Position numbers and translations under genes: made by a program. Shown in pieces: positions 20,847 to 32,000 of a stretch of 64,000 bases of DNA. The first letter of the stretch is position 1, and each line of letters opens with the position of its first letter. The notes under the pieces were generated by a model. That model made no database searches. It was not told the origin of the DNA and saw nothing but the letters and a program-made list of their open reading frames with translations. The stretch is from contig JAIQFY010000025.1 of NCBI GenBank assembly GCA_020072965.1, positions 1 to 64,000 on the forward strand, in the 5' to 3' direction. The stretch is from Terriglobia bacterium. Lineage in GTDB: Bacteria > Acidobacteriota > Terriglobia > JAIQFV01.

Positions 20847-21042
20847 GCTATCCTCCCGTTGACGCCGACCTTGAATTTGCGGTAGTCATGCATTCAACAT
20901 TATTCCAATCATCCCTATTAAGCCCGCATGCGGGTTGCCACCATCTTTCCGAACTGCTATCGAACCAGAAGAGGCTTCCAGTTGCGGAAGTTGCAGGTTA
21001 CACTGAGCGCAGCTAAATTAGGTGCGAGAGTTGGAGGTGTAC

Positions 21043-21486
21043 ATGAAAAGGCCCGTCCCGTTGGAATCTGCCTCTGTATTAATCGACGAGAAGATCAAGG
21101 AATTTGGGGACTGGCGCGGGAAGACGCTCGCGAAGGTGCGCGAAATCATACACGAAGCAGACCCTGAGATCGTCGAAGAGTGGAAGTGGGTCAAGCCGAC
21201 ATCGCCGGGGACTCCCGTCTTTTCCCACGGCGGCATCGTCTCCACGGGAGAGACGTACAAGAACGTCGTCAAGATGACATTCCCCAAGGGAGCTGCGTTG
21301 AAGGACCCTTCCGGTCTATTCAACTCCAGCCTCGACGGGAATGCCAGGCGCGCCATCGACATCCACGAAGGCGACAAGATCGATGAGGCGGCCTTGAAGG
21401 ATCTCATCCGCGCTGCAGTGGCGCTCAATCTCAAGGGCAAGAGCAAGCCGAAGCCCCGGCGAGCGAGCAGCAAGCGGGCCGACTAG
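21043..21486 (+). CDS. DUF1801-domain protein
   Basis: EIIHEADPEIVEEWKWVKPTSPGTPVFSHGGIVSTGETYKNVVKMTFPKGAALKDPSGLFNSSLDGNARRAIDIHEGDKIDEAALKDLIRAAVALN; RBS ggaggtg before ATG 21043. Confidence 0.8.
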   Translation: MKRPVPLESASVLIDEKIKEFGDWRGKTLAKVREIIHEADPEIVEEWKWVKPTSPGTPVFSHGGIVSTGETYKNVVKMTFPKGAALKDPSGLFNSSLDGNARRAIDIHEGDKIDEAALKDLIRAAVALNLKGKSKPKPRRASSKRAD

Positions 21487-21691
21487 CTTCATCGCAGGTC
21501 CCGGCCATATCTCCTCCCACAGGGGAAGAGCTTCGGCACCTGCCTCATACGCCAAGCAGTCCGGCGTCGAGGCCCCGAGCTGGCCGCCGAAGGTCGCTCG
21601 GTCTTGGTCGCGGAGGAGATTGCCATGTCTATGGAACGTCCATATGGCGGTCAAGCGTGAGTCGTGCCGACGTTAATGAACGAATGAACAG

Positions 21692-21996
21692 ATCAGATCT
21701 TCGCTATTGGCATTTGGAGGGAGTGGGGATTCTTTGATTTGTCAGGGAAGAGCCACGTGGGAGACTCGTCTGAGAGCGGAAACGTTGGGAGGTTGTGTGG
21801 ACTTTCGGCGAATAAGGATTTGCCTTGTCCAGGCGACTCCTGATCAACGTCGGATTAGGCTGATACCCCGTTATGGGAGGGGACAACGAACGGGGCGCCA
21901 TTTTTCGCGAGAACAAGGATCGGGATCAGGTTGTGGAGTGCTGTCACGAGGCGATAGTCTTTATGGAATGCCAATAGCGAAGACTTGACCCTCTCT
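21692..21996 (-). mobile_element. MITE-like element copy 2 (inverted relative to 20541-20846)
   Basis: Reverse complement aligns along its whole length with 20541-20846. Confidence 0.8.
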
Positions 21997-22159
21997 ATGC
22001 TCTCTATGGTGTTCACTTTTCATGGCCCGTTCCGAAGGGATTCAAGGCGGGCAAGGCGCGGCTTGAGGGGGCCAAAGAGATACCATTGAAGTAAGGGTCC
22101 CGCGTGCAACAGTTGCTTGTAAGGACTATGGAGAGGAGACGCCTACCATCAGACTTAGG

Positions 22160-22290
22160 ATCCGCACGCCGGCCAGCACCGCGCCATCCCCCGGTTCGAA
22201 GACAAAATGGAGATTGACCCGCACCCGGCTGAGATTCGCCAGAACCCCAAGTCTCAATTGGAGATTGGAAAGACGGGACCCCAATCATTT
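22160..22290 (+). repeat. Dispersed repeat copy B (paralogous to 17556-17690)
   Basis: ccggttcgaagacaaaatggagattgacc...agaaccccaagtctcaattggagattggaaagacgggaccccaatcatt. Confidence 0.75.
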
Positions 22291-22556
22291 TCCAATCATT
22301 TTTGCCAATCATTTGGAAGTTGGGAGACCTCGGGGATTTGGAATTCTCATTGTAATCAACCCTAGCTGGGGTCTATAATTCATAGTGGCCATACCCAATG
22401 GCCGGATTTGATGCAACTAGCCTGACCCTGCAAGTAGGCTAGCACCCTCCCCTGTCCCTGGAGACTCTTCACGCGACCAAGGCTCTTTTCAGAGTTCACG
22501 CCCCCCTTTTCAGGAACGGGAAAGAACCGAGTCAAGTACCCAATTGGACAATTGCC

Positions 22557-25500
22557 ATGCAAACACTTCGCCTTCATTTTTTAAAAACTTTTTCCTTGTT
22601 GTGCTTGCTGACTGTCATTTCTCAAGGCACAACCCCTGGCATCGTCTTCAGTGCGCCTCTGGGTTGCAGCACACCGAGCTTCACGACAATTCCTCCCATG
22701 GATACCGGGTCGCTCGCGGCCGGTGCGGTCAGCGCGGATTTCAATAGGGACGGAAAACCGGATGTGGCGCTGATTGACCGGTCCACGGGTGCGGTCCGCA
22801 TTCTGCTGGGCAATGGTGACGGTTCTTTTCAGATTGGTGGAGTCTACACCACCGGTACGCTTCCGAGGACGATTGCGACTGGTGATTTCAACGGCGACGG
22901 GAAAATAGATGTGGTCACAGGGAGCAGCAACGCTTTTTCACCTGCTGGAGGTTCCGGCATCCTGTCCATCTTGATCGGGAATGGGGATGGGACGTTCCAG
23001 AACGCATCCCTTTTAAAGGACGTCGGGAATCCAATCTCCATCGCTGTGGGAGACTTCAATCGGGACGGCAAAGCCGATCTCGCGTTTGCCAGCGAGTCCG
23101 GCCCCGTTTTGGTCCTTTTGGGAAACGGGGATGGGACCTTTAAACCGGGGACCGCTTATCCGGCGGGGGTGGGTCCGGTACAAGTGAAAACAGCCGCCCT
23201 GAAGGGCGATGGGGTCCTCGATTTGATGGTGGTCAGCCTTATGGAGTCTTCCGTTTCAGTTCTGATCGGCAATGGTGATGGCACTTTTAACCCGGAGGTA
23301 AAGTATTCCATTGGTCCAAGCGCTGTTAATTCTAATCGGTCGCTTGCGCTCGGAGATTTTGATCGGGATGGGAAGGAAGATCTGGCCGTCGCCAATCTCT
23401 CCCTGGGAAACATAGCGGTCCTTCTGGGAAACGGGGATGGAACCTTTCAATCGGCGGTTTTCTACCCCGTCGGCGGGTCCCTCTTTTCGATCGTCTCCAG
23501 CGACTTTAACGGAGATGGGGCGTTGGATTTGGCCGTGACAAACCCCGACGCTTCGAGCCTCTCTATTTTGCCGGGCCGAGGGGACGGGAGTTTTCAAGCC
23601 GCAGTGAATTTGTCCACTGATGCCTATCCCACTCTTTTGCTCTCTGAAGATGTCAATGGCGATGGCAAGCCGGATCTCATCATAAAGACCGGACCCAGCA
23701 ACTCAAGCATCCTCCTGAATGCCTGCTCCGGATGTCCGAGCATTGCGATCGCCCCTCAAACCCTGTCTACAGGTTCCGTCGGCACCGCCTACAGCCAGAC
23801 GCTTAACGCCAGCGGAGGACTTCCGCCGTATAACTTTACAGTTTCCTCTGGAACACTCCCGCCGGGCCTTTCCCTTTCTACTGCCGGGATGCTCTCAGGC
23901 GGCCCAACAGGCGGTGGTCCCTTCCAGTTCACTGTGAAGGCAACTGATGCGAACCAGTGTTCGGGAAATGTAAGTTATACCTTAAATTTGGGCGGCGCAG
24001 GGATATGCACGACGACAGAGTTTACTCTGGGCCCTGCATATCCGGTGGGCAATACGCCGGTGGCGATTGCTACGGGCGATTTTAACGAAGACGGCATTGT
24101 AGATTTGGTTGTGGCCAACCGTTTTTCAAGTGATGTCTCCATCCTTCTGGGGAAGGGCGATGGGACATTCCAGCCGGCGGTAAACTATTCCACCACGTTT
24201 TACGCCGAGGACGTCAAGGTGGGTGACTTCAACCATGATGGAAAACTTGATCTCGCGGTCGCCAACCGCAATTCAAAATCCGTGTCGATCCTGCTGGGCC
24301 GGGGAGATGGTACTTTTCAGGCCCCGGTGCGCTATGCCGTGGGTGATACGCCGGTCTCCATCGCCGTCGGCGACTTCAATCGGGACGGCCATCCGGATTT
24401 AGCGGTCGCAAATTTCAATTCCAACAACCTCTCTCTCTTGTTTGGAAATGGCGACGGGACGTTCAAACCGGTGGTGAACCACGCATTAGCAGCCAATGCC
24501 CTCTCTGTTGTCGCCGGAGATCTCAACCGGGACGGGAAGCTTGATCTTGCTGTGTCCCTCAGGGCCATTCCCGGAATATCTATTCTGCTCGGAAACGGTG
24601 ACGGGACGTTTGCGGCGCCAGGGAGTTACGGGTTGTGGGCTGACCAAGCCATGTTGGCGCTGGGGGATTTTAACGCAGATGGGAGAACTGATATCGCCAC
24701 TGTCGGTTCTAACGGCTTGGCGATCCTGCAGGGAAGGGGAGACGGGAGTTTTCAAGACACTCGGACTTCTCTAACGGGAGGCTCTGGATTCGTGGGGGTG
24801 GGAGATTTCAATGGCGATGGCAGGCCCGATCTGGCCCTGGCGAGTTCGCCCAATCCCCTTTCAGCCGGGCATAATGGTTCTGTTTTTCTGGGATTGGGCG
24901 ACGGGACTTTTGGGCCGCATGAGATCTTCAGTGGCTTCAACTCTCCGAACACACTGGGAATCGGGGATTTCAACGGGGATGGAAAACCGGATTTGGCTGT
25001 GGCAGATTTCTATGGGAACACCGTCACGGTTTTGCTGAATTCCTGTCTCTCTCTTCGGTCCACCCTGAATCTGGTTTTGACGGGCGGTGGCTCTTCAGTG
25101 ACCTCCACTGCGGGAGGCAGCGGCCTAAAAGCTGGATATGCAACGGTCAGCACGGATTCCAGCGCTCAAGCGCCCTATGGCACAGCCGTGTACCGTTACG
25201 AGAAAAATGGCGTGGTCGTGAGTGAGGCGGGTATTCCGGCCTCTCCGCCGACGACTGCGGCCAGAATCCTCATGGAGTTTCGCGATAATGTTGCCACGAA
25301 AAGCACCCGTGCGGACGCTGGAGCCATTTCAATCAACACCGGGATAGCAATCGTCAACCGCGGAAACTCGATCGCCCACCTCGGATTCCAGCTCCGTGAC
25401 CGTGCCGGCGTCCCGGTTGCCGCCGGCAGCGCGACCTTGCTGCTTAACGAACACCGCGCCCTTTTCATTGATCAACTCAGCCAGTGGGCCACGGATTTTT

Positions 25501-26537
25501 CTGTGCCGGCTGATTTCGCGTCGACGATTCAGTATGGGTCGTTGGACATCGCCAGTGATCAGCCGGTGTCAGTGGTGGCGCTGCGGCTGACGACGAATCA
25601 GCGCGGGGAAAGTTTGATCACAACCACGGCGATCGTCGACCTGAACAAGCCGCTTCCGCCATCTCAACTTTTCTTTCCTCACATCGTGGACGGGGGTGGG
25701 TACACAACGACCCTTGCCCTGATGAACACCGCGGACACCTTGGAGACGGGCGTATTGAGCTTCCTGGGGGATGACGGAGTGGGATGGAGCGTTGGTCAAA
25801 TGGGCGGGCCGTCCGACTCCTTCTTTCGCTACCAAATTGAACCCAACGGATTGTTTGTGTTTCAAACCGATGGATCCGCGGCGACCGTACGCGCCGGTTG
25901 GGCTCAAGTGACTCGCGATTCCTTTACTTCAAAAGCAGTCCCTGCGGGCGCAGGCATCTTCAGCTTCAGCCAAGGCGGCGTTCTGGTGACTGAATCTGGA
26001 ATACCCACGGCCGATGTGACGAACCACGCTCGAATTTATGTCGATCGCTCCGGAGGACACGACACCGGGGTGGCGATTGCTTTCCCTAGCCAATCGTCTC
26101 CAGGGGGTGGCGGAATCATAGTTGCTGTGACCGCATTTCAAACGGATGGAACCACTCCCGTCGGCAACGGGCCAGTGCATATGAACCTCAATGCTGACGG
26201 ACATGACGCGAAGTTTGCGGGGCAACTGATTTCGGGGCTTCCGAATGGGTTTACCGGGGTGCTTGATATCTCCTCATCCAATCCTCTGAATGGGTTCGTC
26301 GCGCTAACCCTCCGTTCGCTTCTCAACACGCGCGGAGAATTCTTGTTAACGACATTCCCTGTGGCCGACTTCAGCCGCCCTGCGCCGGCACCAATTGTTT
26401 TTCCCCAGATTGCTGATGGCGGAGGGTACCGGACGGAGTTCATCTTGATCAATCCCCTCGGGAGCGCATTGAACACGACGATTAGTTTTTTAGGAGACGA
26501 TGGGTCACCGCTGACCGTCGGGAGTTCATCGAAGTAA
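22557..26537 (+). CDS. Large exported FG-GAP/VCBS-repeat (beta-propeller) protein with internal putative Ig domain
   Basis: Many repeats of the form GDFNGDGKPDLAVAN...SVLLGNGDGTFQ; signal-like N-terminus; Ig-like GLPPYNFTVSSGTLPPGLSLSTAGMLSGGPTGGGPFQFTVKATD. Confidence 0.92.
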   Translation: MQTLRLHFLKTFSLLCLLTVISQGTTPGIVFSAPLGCSTPSFTTIPPMDTGSLAAGAVSADFNRDGKPDVALIDRSTGAVRILLGNGDGSFQIGGVYTTGTLPRTIATGDFNGDGKIDVVTGSSNAFSPAGGSGILSILIGNGDGTFQNASLLKDVGNPISIAVGDFNRDGKADLAFASESGPVLVLLGNGDGTFKPGTAYPAGVGPVQVKTAALKGDGVLDLMVVSLMESSVSVLIGNGDGTFNPEVKYSIGPSAVNSNRSLALGDFDRDGKEDLAVANLSLGNIAVLLGNGDGTFQSAVFYPVGGSLFSIVSSDFNGDGALDLAVTNPDASSLSILPGRGDGSFQAAVNLSTDAYPTLLLSEDVNGDGKPDLIIKTGPSNSSILLNACSGCPSIAIAPQTLSTGSVGTAYSQTLNASGGLPPYNFTVSSGTLPPGLSLSTAGMLSGGPTGGGPFQFTVKATDANQCSGNVSYTLNLGGAGICTTTEFTLGPAYPVGNTPVAIATGDFNEDGIVDLVVANRFSSDVSILLGKGDGTFQPAVNYSTTFYAEDVKVGDFNHDGKLDLAVANRNSKSVSILLGRGDGTFQAPVRYAVGDTPVSIAVGDFNRDGHPDLAVANFNSNNLSLLFGNGDGTFKPVVNHALAANALSVVAGDLNRDGKLDLAVSLRAIPGISILLGNGDGTFAAPGSYGLWADQAMLALGDFNADGRTDIATVGSNGLAILQGRGDGSFQDTRTSLTGGSGFVGVGDFNGDGRPDLALASSPNPLSAGHNGSVFLGLGDGTFGPHEIFSGFNSPNTLGIGDFNGDGKPDLAVADFYGNTVTVLLNSCLSLRSTLNLVLTGGGSSVTSTAGGSGLKAGYATVSTDSSAQAPYGTAVYRYEKNGVVVSEAGIPASPPTTAARILMEFRDNVATKSTRADAGAISINTGIAIVNRGNSIAHLGFQLRDRAGVPVAAGSATLLLNEHRALFIDQLSQWATDFSVPADFASTIQYGSLDIASDQPVSVVALRLTTNQRGESLITTTAIVDLNKPLPPSQLFFPHIVDGGGYTTTLALMNTADTLETGVLSFLGDDGVGWSVGQMGGPSDSFFRYQIEPNGLFVFQTDGSAATVRAGWAQVTRDSFTSKAVPAGAGIFSFSQGGVLVTESGIPTADVTNHARIYVDRSGGHDTGVAIAFPSQSSPGGGGIIVAVTAFQTDGTTPVGNGPVHMNLNADGHDAKFAGQLISGLPNGFTGVLDISSSNPLNGFVALTLRSLLNTRGEFLLTTFPVADFSRPAPAPIVFPQIADGGGYRTEFILINPLGSALNTTISFLGDDGSPLTVGSSSK

Positions 26538-27207
26538 CGAGGGGACTTGCCGATCACGCATATTCATCTCAGAAAGATAAGAGGGTTCGATTTATTGATG
26601 GGGCGAGTGGTGAGTGGCGCCCATGCGCTTTTGGTTCCGCCGGGCGGGATGCAGTGTCCACGGGAACTGTGGTCCACCGGGGGAATACACTCCACCTCTT
26701 TGTTACCATTTCGGGGGTCAGATCGGGACGGGCTGTTGCTCAAACCCGAGAGCGCCCGGTGAGGGCACCGGGCCTGCAACATAACTACATGATTCTGCGT
26801 TGTAGGCCGGGTCCCCTGACCCGGCGAATTAATTTGAGGAACAGCCCGGGGACATTGGACCTTGCGAGCGCTACTCATGTGAAGATGGGCGCATCATCCA
26901 GTCCTCTGACATTCTCTCACAACAGATTGTGCATATCCATTGTTCCGGGGATCTCCATTTGTCCAAATGTTAGGGGCCAGGTCTATTTATTTTTCAATTG
27001 GGAATGAATTCGTTATAAGACGGCGGGCACCTTGGGATCCTGCTTCATTCGTTGGGGGATCCGAAAAGAGGACGTCCTTCCATTCTCCATTTCAGTGGTA
27101 CAGGACACTAATCGCGAAGGTCTCCGCATTCTTCAATTGCTGGCAGGCGAGCGCCAGCGCGGTGGTTAGCTGAAGATCGCGGATGAAAAAAATGCGGAGT
27201 TGCCTCT

Positions 27208-28386
27208 TCAAATGCAGATTGCGGAGATCTGACCCTTGCCATTTCTGGTCACCCGCTTGGGCTTTTCGCCTGCGGGGGGCTGCGAAATCTGTGCAAGAGC
27301 ATAGCTTGTACTTCGGCCCCCTGCCGCGCTGCGCACCAGGATGCCCCGTCCGATGAGTTCCAGAATGTCGCGGTACGCCGTGTCCTGAGACGAGTCCGTC
27401 AGCTTCGCCCATTTCGTCGTCGTGAGCTTGCCCTCGAACCCGTCGAGCAGCTTGTTTAGGACCAGACGCTGGCGGTCGTTCAAAGGAGGCTCGCCGACCC
27501 GCTCCCAGAACCGCGCTTTGGCCCGCACACCGCGGAGCAGCGTCTCCGACCCATCGATGGAGCGGCCAAGACAGCCCAGGAACCACACCTGCCACCGCGT
27601 AATGTCTGTCCCGCCATTCTGCGTCTCTTCCAGAATGTCGTAATAGGCGTTGCGCTCCTCCCCGATCTGCGCCGACATGCTGTAGAAGCGTTGGGCACTG
27701 TCTTCTGACCGCGCCAGGCAAAGATCGGCCAGGGCGCGCGCAATACGCCCATTCCCATCATCGAAGGGGTGAATCGTCACAAACCACAAATGCGCCATGC
27801 CCGCCTTCAGCACCGCATCAACCTTCGGCCCACGGTTGAACCAATCGAGAAATCTCGCCATTTCCCGCTTAAGCTGTGCCGCGGCCGGCGCCTCGAAATG
27901 GATGCGTTCACGCCCCACCGGCCCCGAGACGACCTGCATCGGACCGTCCCGGTCGTCGCGCCACTTCCCGACCCGAATGCGCCGCATCCCGCTCCGCCCC
28001 GACGGGAATAGACTGGCGTGCCAGCCGAACAGCCTCTCCTGAGTCAGCCGTTTGTCATAGTTTTGAGTCGCGTCCAACATCATTTCCACAACGCCCTCGA
28101 CGTTTCGATCTGCCGCTCTCTTCAGCCCACCCGCATCCATCCCCAGTCGGCGGGCAATCGACGATCGGACCGCTTCGGAGTCCAGTTTCTCCCCTTCAAT
28201 CTCGCTCGACTTGACCACATCCTCTGTCAGCGTCCGCAGGACCGTCTCCGCTCGCAGCTCAAACCCAAGCGCCTCCAATTGGCCCAGCAGACGGCCCTGG
28301 CGATGTCGCACGTCCGCCAACACCTCCGCCAGTGCCTCACTGTTCCAATGAAGCTGCGGCCAGTCGTGTTCTTCATGGATAGTCAT
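27208..28386 (-). CDS. Fic-family protein (probable AMPylase) with N-terminal inhibitory motif and C-terminal winged helix
   Basis: Catalytic motif HPFDDGNGRIARALADL; inhibitory-helix-like SSEIEGEKL near N-terminus; C-terminal wHTH-like SSQDTAYRDILELIGRGILVRSAAGGRSTSYAL. Confidence 0.92.
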   Translation of the reverse strand: MTIHEEHDWPQLHWNSEALAEVLADVRHRQGRLLGQLEALGFELRAETVLRTLTEDVVKSSEIEGEKLDSEAVRSSIARRLGMDAGGLKRAADRNVEGVVEMMLDATQNYDKRLTQERLFGWHASLFPSGRSGMRRIRVGKWRDDRDGPMQVVSGPVGRERIHFEAPAAAQLKREMARFLDWFNRGPKVDAVLKAGMAHLWFVTIHPFDDGNGRIARALADLCLARSEDSAQRFYSMSAQIGEERNAYYDILEETQNGGTDITRWQVWFLGCLGRSIDGSETLLRGVRAKARFWERVGEPPLNDRQRLVLNKLLDGFEGKLTTTKWAKLTDSSQDTAYRDILELIGRGILVRSAAGGRSTSYALAQISQPPAGEKPKRVTRNGKGQISAICI

Positions 28387-28389
28387 AGT

Positions 28390-28471
28390 TATTCTCCGCA
28401 TTATATGCGGATATTATATATCTTAATCTCCGCAAGGGCAAGCCTAATCTACGCATATAATGCGGAGAATA
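28390..28471. promoter_or_regulatory. Putative operator: perfect 20-bp inverted repeat upstream of the fic gene, each arm containing CCGCAT-N3-ATGCGG
   Basis: TATTCTCCGCATTATATGCG (28390-28409) and CGCATATAATGCGGAGAATA (28452-28471) are exact reverse complements. Confidence 0.7.
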
Positions 28472-29026
28472 ATACAACCCATCTGCGCGGCTGATTGCCA
28501 TCGACTCTTCTCCTCAACTTCGCGGGGTGGCGCCCACATGCGCTTTTTGCATGTGTGCGGTGCGGAGCTCTCCCCTGGCTGGGCGAGCTCCCAATGCTGC
28601 GTGGCGAGGTGCTTTGAAGTGTGAACAATAACGTGGCCGGATGCTCTTCTGAGGGGACTCGCAGTTCCCGAAGATTCCGCACACCCCGATAGATCGGGGT
28701 GTGCGTCACCCGACTCTTTTCTTCGGTGTCCAAACTTATTCACTTGCTTGTGGGAGACTTCTTATTGATTTGGGGGTTCCCAAGCATTACACTTCCTCTA
28801 AGCCAACCCCCCAGGTCGGCTATTCCAAGTCGCTACCATCGGTTGGCTGAGAGAGGCTCTTCCTTAACTCTTACGACATCAAGATTGTGGTGTGCTACCC
28901 GATACCAGATTAGAGCGGATCTCGCAAATGGCAGGCGAATGACACGCGGCTTTTTGCGGGGCTCCGCCCCTTCTGCGAAACGTTCACGTGTAATCAATTT
29001 GATGGACACGGAGCAGGAAGCTGGCC

Positions 29027-32000
29027 ATGAAGCAGGAACTTTGGCGGCGAGCCGAGGATCTCTTTCACGCTGCGCTGGAGCGATCGCCGGAAGCTCGCCG
29101 AGCGTTTCTCGATGAGGCCTGCGGCGAAGATACTGAGTTGCGGCGGCAGGTCGAGATGCTCGTTTCGAAAGATGAGCATGCCGGCAGCTTCCTGGAAAAG
29201 CCGGTGCTTTCGGATGTCACGGACACTGTGGGCGCCCGCGGGTCGCTGGTGGGCCGGCAATACGGATCGTATCGCATCCTGTCCTTGCTGGGCGCGGGAG
29301 GGATGGGCGAGGTTTATCGCGGGCACGACAGCAAGCTTGGCCGCGACGTCGCCATCAAAACATTGCCTGCCGAGTTCGCGCGCGATCCGGAGCGGTTGGC
29401 GCGCTTCCGGCGCGAGGCGCATACGCTGGCATCCCTTAACCATCCCAACATCGCGGCGATTTACGGGCTCGAGGAGTCCGAAGAAGTGGATTACCTGGTG
29501 CTCGAGCTGGTGGAGGGGGATACGCCGCACGGACCGCTACCGCTTGCCACCGCGCTTGATCGCGCCCGCCAGGTGGCGGAGGCGCTTGAAGCGGCGCATG
29601 AGCACGGGATTATCCACCGCGACCTGAAACCGGCCAACGTCAAGGTAACGCCGGAAGGTAGGGTGAAGGTGTTGGATTTCGGCCTTGCAAAAGCGATTTG
29701 GGGGATCGAGGCCCAGCCGTATCATCTCTCGCAGACGGCGATAGCGACCGGCACCGGGAGTGTGGCGGGGCATATTGTGGGTACTCCCGGGTACATGAGC
29801 CCGGAGCAGGCGCGAGGCTTGGAGGTCGACCAGCGGACGGACATCTGGGCCTTCGGATGCCTCTTGTACGAGCTGCTCGCCGGGAAGCGCGCTTTCGAGA
29901 GTGAGACGGTCACGGACACCATTGCGGCCGTCCTGGAACATGAGCCGGACTGGCAGGCTCTGCCTGCCGAAACCCCGACGAAGGTCCGCGCCCTGTTGCG
30001 GCAGTGTCTCCACAAGGATGCGAATCTCCGGCTGGGCAGTATTCGAGACGCCCAAGCAACGATTGAAGAGGTACAGCGTGGACGAAATCGCTGGCGCTTC
30101 TCCGCGATCGCCCGCCAGCCCCGATTCGCCATCCCGGTGGCCGCAATTCTCGTGCTGCTTGGGTTTTTGGGCATGCGCTTATACCAGCGCAACTCCCGTG
30201 TCCGCTGGGTGCGAGAGCAGGCCATTCCGGAGATTGCCCGATTGTTGGATTCGTTTCAATACAAGGCTGCTTACCGCCTCATACGTCGCGCCGAGGCGGT
30301 CCTCCCCAACGATCCCACGCTGAAACAGATTCATCACGACAACTCCTTCCCGACCTCGTTTCGCACCAATCCGACCGGAGCAGAGGTGTGGGTCACGGGC
30401 TATAGCCCGGAGGACAATGACTGGCTGCGTCTCGGCACTACGCCGTTCACCACCAACGAACTGCTCCTGGGGCTCTATCGCTTCCGCATCATGAAGCCCG
30501 GATTTCAAACCATCCTGGGCGCGGGCGAAGTCCGCGGAGGAACTTCTCTGGAATTCGACCTGGACGCCGAGGGTGCCATCCCGCCGGAGATGGTGCGCGT
30601 CCCTGGCGGCATTGTGAGCATCCCTGGCTTGGACAACAAGAAGCTGAGTGCATTCCTGATCGACCGTTACGAAATCACCAACCGGCAGTTCAAACAGTTC
30701 ATCGATGGGGGAGGGTATCAGAAGCGGGGGTACTGGAAACAGGACTTTGTCCAAAGTGGCCGCAAGCTCTCCTGGGAAGAGGCCATGCAGTTGTTTCGCG
30801 ATTCCACGGGCCGGCCGGGCCCTTCCACCTGGGAGCTCGGCGGATACTTGCAAGGCCGGGATGATTATCCGGTGAACGGAGTGAGCTGGTACGAAGCCGC
30901 GGCTTACACGGAATTTGCGGGAAAGCAATTGCCAACCATATACCACTGGCAGCAGGCCGCGAGTCCGGGCTACTACGCGGATATTACCGAGCTGAGCAAT
31001 TTCAGCGGCGCCGGCCTGGCGCGGGTCGGCTCTTACAACGGCATTGGCGCCTTTGGCGCGCTGGATATGGCCGGCAATGTGAAAGAGTGGTGCTGGAACG
31101 AGACCGATGGCCGGCGCTATATCCGTGGCGGCGCATGGAATGAGCCGGAGTACATGTTCTCCGAACTGGATGCTCGCCTCCCTTGGGACCGCTCCGCCCA
31201 GAATGGCATCCGCTGTGTGCGCTACGACGTGCGCGAGGAATCCGAGCTCCAGGCTGCTGTCACCACGCCCGTTCGTGATTTCAGCAAAGAGAGAACGGTG
31301 TCGGACGAGGTGTTCCGGCTCTATCGGGGCCTCTATGCGTACGATCCGACGGACCTCGATTCGCATGTCGATGGCATCGACGAGGAGAATTCTTACTGGA
31401 AACGCGAGAAGGTCTCCTTCGCCGCTCCTTACGGAAACGAGCGGGTCTCAGGCTATTTATACCTTCCGAAGCATGTACCTCCGCCCTATCAGACCATCAT
31501 CTACGCACACCCCGGCATGGCGTTCCGGCTTCCGTCGCCGCAACCCGGGGAAGAACGTTTTTTTGACTTCGTCGTCAAGAGTGGGCGAGCGTTCCTGCTG
31601 CCGGTTCTCAAGGGTCAGTATCAGCGCCGGTATGCCGCTCCGCCCGCCGGCCCCAACGAAATACGCGACCGCCTGATTCTGGAATCCAAGGACTTTCGCC
31701 GCTCTATTGATTATCTGTGGAGCCGGCCTGATGTGGATCCCGACCGGCTCGGCGTCTTTGGTCTCAGTCGGGGTGCCTGGTTACTGCCCGTCCTCGCGGT
31801 CGCTGAGAATCGTCTCAAAGCGGCCGCGCTCGTCAGTGTCGGTTTGACTTTTGACCGGAGGCTGTTGCCCGAAATTGATCCATTCAATTTTGTTCCCCGC
31901 TTCCGGGTCCCCACCCTTATGATCAATGGCCAGTCCGATTTCCTCTTTCCGCTCGAAACCTCACAGCGTCCGATGTTTCGGCTGCTGGGCGCGCCGGAAA

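Noticed and set aside
30179-31366. 395-aa minus-strand ORF
   Set aside because: Fully antisense to the kinase-FGE-hydrolase gene; looks like a GC-driven shadow ORF.
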